A stretch of DNA of 46,143 nt, from contig JAZKXV010000020.1 in assembly GCA_045611785.1 (NCBI GenBank), positions 1-46,143 of the forward strand, written 5' to 3'. A model generated the notes under the pieces. That model searched no databases, was not told where the DNA came from, and saw only the letters and a program-made list of their open reading frames with translations. Each line of letters begins with the position of its first letter. The first letter of the stretch is position 1. This stretch comes from JAFTYO01 sp045611785. GTDB taxonomy: Bacteria > Pseudomonadota > Alphaproteobacteria > RF32 > CAG-239. Of this stretch, positions 41,487-46,143 are shown one piece after another. The position numbers were made by a program, and so were the translations under genes.

Positions 41487-42854
41487 TTATAATCCTTTTA
41501 ATATATCAGCACAAAAATCAGGCAAAGAATTATCTCTGGCACCCATAATTACAATTCTATCTCCAGATTTTGCGATATGAATAAGGCGGTGTTTAATTTC
41601 TTCACGTGTCTGATAAAACTCAGCATTAATCCTTAAGGTTTTAGCATATTCAACTAAATCTGCTGAAGATATATCTCTTGTTACACTACCTCCGGCATAG
41701 AAAATTTCAGGTATGAAAAGCATATCCTCTTTATTCATAAATTTTGCAAAACTTTCCATAATTTGTCGTCCCATCATTCTCATAGGAGAAAAACCATGAG
41801 GCTGAAACATTAACAGTAAGCGGCCATCATAATCTCTTAAAGCAGACATAGAACCGGCCACTTTATCAGGGTTATGAGCAAAGTCATCAATAACAGCAAT
41901 GTTGTTTTTAGTACCAATAATATCGAGACGTCTTTTTGTACCTAAAAACCCTTCCAATATACCCGCAGCAACATCTGTATCAATTCCCAACATTTGACAT
42001 ACAGATAAAACACAAGCAGCATTTGCCACATTAAATCTGCCTGTAAGTTTCAATGTATGTTTTTTATTGTTTAAAACATATTCAATACCATTATTTAACG
42101 GAGAAATTTCAGATATATAAATGTTAGCAGACGGGTTTTCAATAGAGAACGTTATCACATTTGCATTTTTATTTAGCAACACTTCCGAGTTTTGACAATC
42201 TAAGTTTATAACAGCACCCTTAACTGCTTTTGATACAAAATTTGAAAACAAGTCTTGTAACTCATCAATGGGTTTGTGATCAATGGTTATATTATTTACA
42301 ACAGCAATATATGGGGTATATTTTTCTATTGAGCCATCACTTTCATCAGCCTCTACAACACAAACTTCACTATTGTCGTTTAAGATAACATTAGGTATTC
42401 CATCTCGATTCGCATAGTTTTTAAGCAACCCTCCATTTACCATCAAAGGTTTTAAATTCAGCTTATCCAACACAAAACCCAACATTGCAGTTACAGTAGT
42501 TTTTCCGCTTGTACCGCCTACTGCAACACCATATTTAGCAGAATTAAAAATATCTGCTAATAAATCAGATCTTTTTCTGATATTTACGCCCAGCTCTTTT
42601 GCTCTTTTAACATCCGGAATACTATCTTCAACTGCAGTAGAAACGTATAAACATTCCGTATCTTTTTCAACAGCTGAGCCATCTTGCTTAAAAATTTTAA
42701 TCCCGACATTTTCAAGTGCCTGTCTTTGTTGAGCGTCTTTGCCTTGATCAAAACTTCTATCAGACCCACACACTTCATAACCTCTAAAGTTTAATACTTG
42801 CGCCAAAGCGCTCATTCCACTACCTGATATTCCGCAAAAACTAACTTTTTTCAT
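41487..42854 (-). CDS. MurC/Mpl-family Mur ligase (paralogue, probable muropeptide recycling)
   Basis: A 455-residue three-domain Mur ligase. The N-terminal Rossmann motif is VSFCGISGSGMSALA (4-18), the ATP loop is VGGTSGKTTV (112-121), where MurC and Mpl usually have GTHGKTT, then VVEADESDGS, IDHKPID, the C-terminal FAHNPDKV and MFQPHGFSPMR. I start at ATG 42854, with GAGG five bases upstream; the ATG at 42881 overlaps the previous gene. It is outside any cell-division cluster and is directly followed by an LD-carboxypeptidase. Mpl joins recycled tripeptide to UDP-MurNAc, and LdcA makes that tripeptide, so a recycling role is likely. Exact substrate not proven. Confidence 0.85.
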   Translation of the reverse strand: MKKVSFCGISGSGMSALAQVLNFRGYEVCGSDRSFDQGKDAQQRQALENVGIKIFKQDGSAVEKDTECLYVSTAVEDSIPDVKRAKELGVNIRKRSDLLADIFNSAKYGVAVGGTSGKTTVTAMLGFVLDKLNLKPLMVNGGLLKNYANRDGIPNVILNDNSEVCVVEADESDGSIEKYTPYIAVVNNITIDHKPIDELQDLFSNFVSKAVKGAVINLDCQNSEVLLNKNANVITFSIENPSANIYISEISPLNNGIEYVLNNKKHTLKLTGRFNVANAACVLSVCQMLGIDTDVAAGILEGFLGTKRRLDIIGTKNNIAVIDDFAHNPDKVAGSMSALRDYDGRLLLMFQPHGFSPMRMMGRQIMESFAKFMNKEDMLFIPEIFYAGGSVTRDISSADLVEYAKTLRINAEFYQTREEIKHRLIHIAKSGDRIVIMGARDNSLPDFCADILKGL

Positions 42855-42870
42855 TTCAACCTCGTGGTTT

Positions 42871-43719
42871 TTATAATGCATCTAAAATTTCCTCATTTAC
42901 TTTTTTCTGCAACTCAATATTTTTATAATCAATAACTATAAATGATTGAGCTTGCATATTTGCAAACAATGCCAAAGTAACAGAGACTTTTTCATTATAA
43001 AAAGTAGAATATAAAACGGCTTCACCTAAAGCTAATTTTTCTAAAAATCCATCATCACCCTTTTCCATATCCAATTGTTTAATAGCCGTAGACGTTGTGC
43101 CATCATCATTTGGAACAAGCTCTTCCACATTGGTTATGGCAGGAGTATAATATTCTTCAGCATTACCATATTTTTTATCTAACAGTTCATAATATCTTTC
43201 ATACTGTTTTAAGCCTTTTGTTGCTTTAGAATCATCATCTATATAATCGCCATAAGATATTATGCGCCATAAGCTGTTTTCTTTACCGAAACTAACCATA
43301 GTTTCTCTAAAATCGCTTAAAGCCTTAGGCAAATTTGTAGCTTTATATGAATTTGGATAATCTTTAATTTCAACAGGCTCTAATTTTACTTTAATATATT
43401 CTATCTCAGATTTTGGTGCTAACCATAAAAGACCTAACGGTGCTTTTTCATAAACAATCGGAGCTGCTGCATCAACGACAGTCTCTTCCACTCTGGCCTT
43501 TCTTTGCTTTTTTTGAATTTTAAGCATTTTTGGTCTACTTTCTAAAATTTTGGAAGCATCCATTTTTCCTTGCTCAACAGCTTTGTCGGTTATCTTTTCT
43601 TTGACTTCTTGTTTTACTTCTTCGGTAACCATCAAATCACTAAAAAAATCATCCTCAGCCTTTGCTTGCATAGAAAAGGCAACAGAACCTAACAATAAAC
43701 TATAAAATAACTTTTTCAT
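42871..43719 (-). CDS. Hypothetical exported protein
   Basis: A 282-residue protein. I start at ATG 43719, which has GGGGG five bases upstream and gives a typical Sec signal: MKK, hydrophobic core FYSLLLGSVAFS, then MQAKA before EDDFF. The mature part begins with a charged, Lys/Glu-rich helix (about 30-90) and then a globular region with APLGLLWLAPKSEIEYIKV. No known domain. It is 16 bases upstream of the Mur ligase, so it belongs to the same transcript and may act in the periplasm on envelope material. It is divergent from the tetR gene and probably shares its operator. Confidence 0.7.
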   Translation of the reverse strand: MKKLFYSLLLGSVAFSMQAKAEDDFFSDLMVTEEVKQEVKEKITDKAVEQGKMDASKILESRPKMLKIQKKQRKARVEETVVDAAAPIVYEKAPLGLLWLAPKSEIEYIKVKLEPVEIKDYPNSYKATNLPKALSDFRETMVSFGKENSLWRIISYGDYIDDDSKATKGLKQYERYYELLDKKYGNAEEYYTPAITNVEELVPNDDGTTSTAIKQLDMEKGDDGFLEKLALGEAVLYSTFYNEKVSVTLALFANMQAQSFIVIDYKNIELQKKVNEEILDAL

Positions 43720-43748
43720 AAAAACCCCCGATATGTTAAAGAAAAAAA

Positions 43749-43777
43749 TTGAACATTGTTCATTTCTAGTGTATCTT
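43749..43777 (+). promoter_or_regulatory. TetR promoter with palindromic operator
   Basis: TTGAAC (43749-43754), a 17-base spacer and TATCTT (43772-43777) form a plausible promoter for the TetR gene. A perfect palindrome TGAACATTGTTCA (43750-43762) overlaps the -35. The same palindrome would lie just downstream of a promoter for the divergent exported-protein gene. This is the usual geometry of an autoregulated TetR operator. Confidence 0.55.
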
Positions 43778-43822
43778 ATCATAAAGTATAACAAAATCGT
43801 TAATTTAGATATAAGATTTACC

Positions 43823-44422
43823 ATGAGCAAAGATAATATTCAAGAAAATTTAATCAACAAAGGAAGAGACCTCATCAAAGAAAAAGGTGCTGAGTTTTTG
43901 ACCGCACGCAAACTTTCTGAAGCTTCAGGATATTCTGTAGGAACAATTTATAACCAGTTTGGAAATATGGATAATTTTATCTTAATACAAAATTATCTTA
44001 CATTAGAAAGTTTATACAACCAATTATCTAAGCTACAATCTTCTGGAGCTCCTTATCAAAGGTTAAATTTATATGTAAAATCATTTATCAATTTTGTAAT
44101 AGAAAATAAAAACTTATGGTTTTTGGTGCATAATTTTCATTTACTAAACAACAATCAGCATTTCTCCAGAATATATCTTAAGCGAGTTATACAAATTACT
44201 AAATTGGTAGAAACATCTTTTGCTCACATGTTTCCAGACATTGAAATTCCTGAACGAACCCTGTCCACACAGGTTCTATGGCTTTCTCTGTTTTCGCTAA
44301 GCTCTTTTTTAACTACAGATGCATTAGACAGTTTCAACAAAATAAACAAATACACCCTATGTGAATTACTCTTAAACACATATCTTGCAGGCATGAAAGT
44401 TTTAGAAAAAGCATCAATATAA
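43823..44422 (+). CDS. TetR-family transcriptional regulator
   Basis: A 199-residue repressor. The N-terminal helix-turn-helix is typical: LINKGRDLIKEKGAEFLTAR, then KLSEASGYSVGTIYNQFGN with the TIY(x)F recognition-helix pattern. The C-terminal domain is helical and would bind an unknown ligand. I start at ATG 43823, which fits the family length; the open frame upstream crosses the promoter. It is followed 16 bases later by the HExxH membrane protein gene, which is likely co-regulated, and is divergent from the exported-protein/Mur-ligase/LD-carboxypeptidase set. Confidence 0.88.
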   Translation: MSKDNIQENLINKGRDLIKEKGAEFLTARKLSEASGYSVGTIYNQFGNMDNFILIQNYLTLESLYNQLSKLQSSGAPYQRLNLYVKSFINFVIENKNLWFLVHNFHLLNNNQHFSRIYLKRVIQITKLVETSFAHMFPDIEIPERTLSTQVLWLSLFSLSSFLTTDALDSFNKINKYTLCELLLNTYLAGMKVLEKASI

Positions 44423-44438
44423 TTATAAGGATACAACT

Positions 44439-44999
44439 ATGGATTTTGTTCAATTAATACTTCTTAAATTTAACCACTTTATTTCAGATCCTAAAACATT
44501 GGAATGGATTGTAGGTAACCGCTTTTTAATGATATTGATTGTAATTGTTTTACTAAAATTAAAGTATTCAACATACTCAAGTTTATGGCTTAGCGCACTA
44601 ATAAACATACCGGGAACAATGTTGCACGAAACTATGCACTTTATAGTTGGACTATCTATGAACGCTCATCCTACCAGTTATGATTTATTCCCTAAAAAAG
44701 ATCAATACGGTAACTATGTTATGGGAAGTGTTAGTTTCAGAAACATAACATCATACAACGCCTTGCCTGCCGCTTTGGCACCACTTTTTTTACTACCAAT
44801 AGGATATTACTTAAATATCTGGTATTTTGAAAATATGAACATCACGTTCTTTAACTACATAATTTATATATTACTGCAAACCATAATTATAGAAAACGCA
44901 GTTCCTTCATCTACAGATTTTAAAGTTGCATTTTCATATCCTATTGGTTTGATTATATATGGATTTATTGCTATATTTTCTATCATATACATTATATAA
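44439..44999 (+). CDS. Second HExxH membrane protein, putative intramembrane metallopeptidase
   Basis: A 186-residue polytopic protein with about five hydrophobic segments. HETMH (H63, E64, H67) lies in a hydrophobic stretch, then a loop with GNYVMGSVSF, the segment LAPLFLLPIGYYL (about 113-125) and PSSTDFKVA with TD at 159-160. HExxH, AP and TD come in the same order and at similar spacing as in the protein at 39952, although overall identity looks low. An AAGGA ribosome site precedes the ATG. It is 16 bases after tetR and so probably under TetR control. Proteolytic function is inferred from the motif. Confidence 0.6.
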   Translation: MDFVQLILLKFNHFISDPKTLEWIVGNRFLMILIVIVLLKLKYSTYSSLWLSALINIPGTMLHETMHFIVGLSMNAHPTSYDLFPKKDQYGNYVMGSVSFRNITSYNALPAALAPLFLLPIGYYLNIWYFENMNITFFNYIIYILLQTIIIENAVPSSTDFKVAFSYPIGLIIYGFIAIFSIIYII

Positions 45000-45106
45000 A
45001 ATAAAGCTGTAAAAAAATAAAAAAAATCAAAAACATTGCTATAAATATTATATAAAAAAACATTAAAAATCAAGCATATTATTTGCATTAAGCAAAAGAA
45101 AACATC

Positions 45107-45135
45107 TTGATTATTTTTAAAATTTTTGCTAATAT
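45107..45135 (+). promoter_or_regulatory. Strong promoter of the 6S RNA candidate
   Basis: TTGATT (45107-45112), a 17-base spacer and TAATAT (45130-45135) with TGC just before it, an extended -10. The predicted start is about 45142, eight bases before the closing stem of the RNA. Confidence 0.7.
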
Positions 45136-45141
45136 AAATAC

Positions 45142-45339
45142 ATAAGGACAGGCTGTCTGACACGTATTATTCCGCATGGTCTATCCGAGCCAACGTTAAT
45201 ATTATAGGGAACTGTCTCTGTTCAGATCGTGGTCTGATTACATGGTGCCCACCTTGCCAAAGCGGTTCGATATGAAATGTAATAAACGGTTAGATGGCTT
45301 GTGCAACATATAGCACTCAACATTGTTGAGTGCTTTTTT
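45142..45339 (+). ncRNA. ssrS: 6S RNA candidate
   Basis: About 190 bases without a reading frame, with a strong promoter, a terminator and a 6S-like fold. Closing stem: AGGCTGTCTGAC (45150-45161), CGT and TTATT (to 45171) pair with AATAA, ACG and GTTAGATGGCTT (45281-45300), about 20 bp with two single-base bulges. A large central bubble follows (45172-45206 opposite 45251-45280). The apical arm pairs GGGAACTGT (45207-45215) with ACATGGTGCCC (ending 45250) and ends in a small CAGAT/GTCTG hairpin. Fragments such as CCGAGCC and ACCTTG recall proteobacterial 6S RNA. 6S RNA binds RNA polymerase in stationary phase. The structure is seen; the identity is inferred. Confidence 0.65.
45312..45339 (+). 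terminator. Terminator of the 6S RNA candidate
   Basis: A perfect ten-bp stem (AGCACTCAAC / GTTGAGTGCT) with loop ATT and a run of six T on the plus strand, showing that the RNA is made from this strand. Confidence 0.9.
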
Positions 45340-45351
45340 GTTATCCGCCAT

Positions 45352-45380
45352 ACAAAAAAACGAGCTATTTTCATAGCTCG
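45352..45380 (-). terminator. Terminator after rplQ
   Basis: Stem CGAGCTAT / ATAGCTCG with a 4-base loop, followed on the minus strand by a run of seven T, 23 bases after the rplQ stop. It faces the 6S RNA terminator. Confidence 0.88.
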
Positions 45381-45402
45381 TCTTAAGACATTAACTGATT
45401 AC

Positions 45403-45840
45403 TTATTCAGCCATTTCAGCAGCTGCAGCTGCTTCTTTTTCAGCAGCAACACGAGCCAAATCTTTAGCACCTTTAGCATTTACATCACGGTCAACTAACT
45501 CAATAATTGCCATTGGAGCACAGTCACCATAACGGAAACCAGCTTTCAATACGCGAGTATAACCACCGTTACGATCTTTATAACGTTCAGCTAAAGTAGA
45601 GAAAAGTTTAGAAACAACTTCTTTATCTCTTAAAAATGACAAAGCCAATCTACGGCTATTTAAGTCACCTTTTTTAGCATAAGAAATCATATTATCAGCA
45701 AAAGTTCTTAATTCTTTAGCGCGAGGCAATGTAATGTTAATTTGTTCATGTGTTAACAATGCATTAGTTAAATTTGAAAACAATGCCTTGCGTTGGCTTT
45801 TTGGCATATTAAACTTTCTATGTTTATCACCATGTCTCAT
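45403..45840 (-). CDS. rplQ: Large-subunit ribosomal protein L17
   Basis: A 145-residue ribosomal protein. The start at 45840 gives the universal MRHGDKHRKFNMPKSQRKAL; an in-frame ATG at 45864 would add eight residues not found in L17. AAGGAAAA precedes the start. The core includes TNALLTHEQINITLPRAKELR and ends GFRYGDCAPMAIIELVDR, followed by an Ala/Glu-rich tail (AAEKEAAAAAEMAE). rpoA, the usual upstream neighbour in bacteria, is not found in the next 300 bases; instead there are a structured leader and a terminator. Confidence 0.97.
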   Translation of the reverse strand: MRHGDKHRKFNMPKSQRKALFSNLTNALLTHEQINITLPRAKELRTFADNMISYAKKGDLNSRRLALSFLRDKEVVSKLFSTLAERYKDRNGGYTRVLKAGFRYGDCAPMAIIELVDRDVNAKGAKDLARVAAEKEAAAAAEMAE

Positions 45841-45960
45841 TTCAATTTTCCTTTCTTTTCTCAAATGCTTTGAAGTTCAAAGCGGATAAATCCAACAACC
45901 TTTACCACGGATTTCTGTTTCGACTCATGCATAAAGGTCACTTTTTCAAGTGTGCCTTTT
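45841..45960 (-). promoter_or_regulatory. Structured 5' leader of rplQ
   Basis: Read on the minus strand, three hairpins in a row precede the rplQ ribosome site. First, CCTTT-side arm 45959-45948 with 45943-45933 (AAGGCACACTT / AAGTGACCTTT). Second, an AAATCC / GGATTT hairpin with a 15-base loop. Third, GCTTTGAACTTCAAAGC, a perfect 7-bp hairpin just upstream of AAGAAAGGAAAA. A 23-codon frame (ATG at 45932, TGA at 45861) lies across the last two but has no ribosome site. Autoregulation by L17 is a guess from position. The region also holds no gene otherwise. Confidence 0.45.
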
Positions 45961-46055
45961 AACATATAAAATAAACAAATGCAAGCCTTTAATTAAAAAA
46001 ATATCAATCCAAATATAAAAAACTTTTATTAATAAGCAATTTTAATTGCAATTCC

Positions 46056-46097
46056 TATAAAAAACCTCCGATACCAAAAGTATCCGAGGTTTTTTAT
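46056..46097. terminator. Bidirectional terminator at the window edge
   Basis: A hairpin of AACCTC, one C-C mismatch, GATAC, a CAAAA loop, GTATC and GAGGTT, with T-runs on both sides. On the minus strand it would end a gene entering from beyond the window: a frame open from the edge stops at TAA just before the hairpin (46096-46094). It therefore separates rplQ from whatever lies upstream. Confidence 0.75.
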
Positions 46098-46143
46098 TTT
46101 TTTTGAACAAATATCCTATTGGTGGCTAAAATTAACAAAATGA

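Noticed and set aside
45861..45932. 23-codon frame in the rplQ leader as a gene
   Set aside because: No ribosome site and overlap with hairpins; kept only as a possible leader peptide.
1..46143. Idea that TGA might be read as tryptophan, because nearly all genes end in TAA
   Set aside because: uvrC ends in TGA in the expected place and Trp is encoded by TGG throughout, so the standard code fits.
46094..46143. Possible 3' end of a minus-strand gene (15 codons open from the window edge to TAA just before a terminator)
   Set aside because: Too short to identify; it does not look like the end of RpoA. Mentioned only with the terminator.
1..46143. CRISPR arrays, insertion sequences or prophage
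   Set aside because: No regularly spaced repeats, transposase or phage structural genes were seen on reading through.

Overview
The window is 46 kb of an AT-rich (roughly one-third G+C by eye), gene-dense bacterial chromosome using the standard stop codons; TAA dominates, and TAG and TGA also occur. The protein families (OmpR/EnvZ-type two-component pair, lipoproteins with lipoboxes, TolC-like and VirB8-like envelope proteins, long HPF next to PtsN, YebC-RuvC, GatCAB, RF3) point to a Gram-negative alphaproteobacterium, probably one of the AT-rich host- or gut-associated lineages. The taxonomic placement is inference from gene content. I see no phage, insertion sequence, integron or CRISPR array. 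This is mostly core chromosome with small accessory islands.

Layout. 1-3.2 kb (+): the end of an RNA m5U methyltransferase, a small lipoprotein and transketolase. 3.2-12.9 kb (-): one long, tightly packed operon running gatC-gatA-gatB, a nucleoside-hydrolase-like protein, a ZIP metal transporter, uvrC, pgsA, and a response regulator with its histidine kinase. 12.9-17.3 kb (-): sppA and a sirtuin, an unknown 158-residue protein behind a near-consensus promoter, and rplJ-rplL behind a structured L10-type leader. The usual rplKA and rpoBC neighbours are absent. 17.4-20.7 kb: two accessory genes that converge, a MORN-like repeat protein and a PcfJ-like/leucine-rich-repeat fusion. 20.8-23.8 kb (-): a TPR protein, a DUF58 protein and a MoxR ATPase. 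23.9-28.3 kb: a PcrA/UvrD helicase, tRNA-Asn and tRNA-Cys on the minus strand, then rpiB and glyA.

28.3-36.1 kb: an unknown protein, a degenerate one-domain DEAD-box protein, yebC-ruvC, two small unknown genes, a VirB8-like protein divergent from a TolC-like lipoprotein with a C-terminal cadherin-like domain, then hpf-ptsN. 36.1-39.9 kb: a decayed gene, prfC, tRNA-Leu and trigger factor. 39.9-45.0 kb: two distantly similar membrane proteins with HExxH zinc-protease motifs, one of them behind a TetR regulator, flanking a peptidoglycan-recycling-like set (secreted protein, MurC/Mpl-like ligase, S66 LD-carboxypeptidase). 45.1-46.1 kb: a structured RNA with its own promoter and terminator that I read as 6S RNA, then rplQ behind a structured leader and without rpoA beside it.

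The most interesting signals are the 6S RNA candidate, the pair of HExxH membrane proteins with the TetR operator, the PcfJ-LRR fusion, the degenerate DEAD-box protein, the TolC-cadherin-like fusion opposite an orphan VirB8-like gene, and ribosomal protein genes cut loose from the RNA polymerase genes but carrying structured leaders. I found no clear multi-gene system that I can call new.
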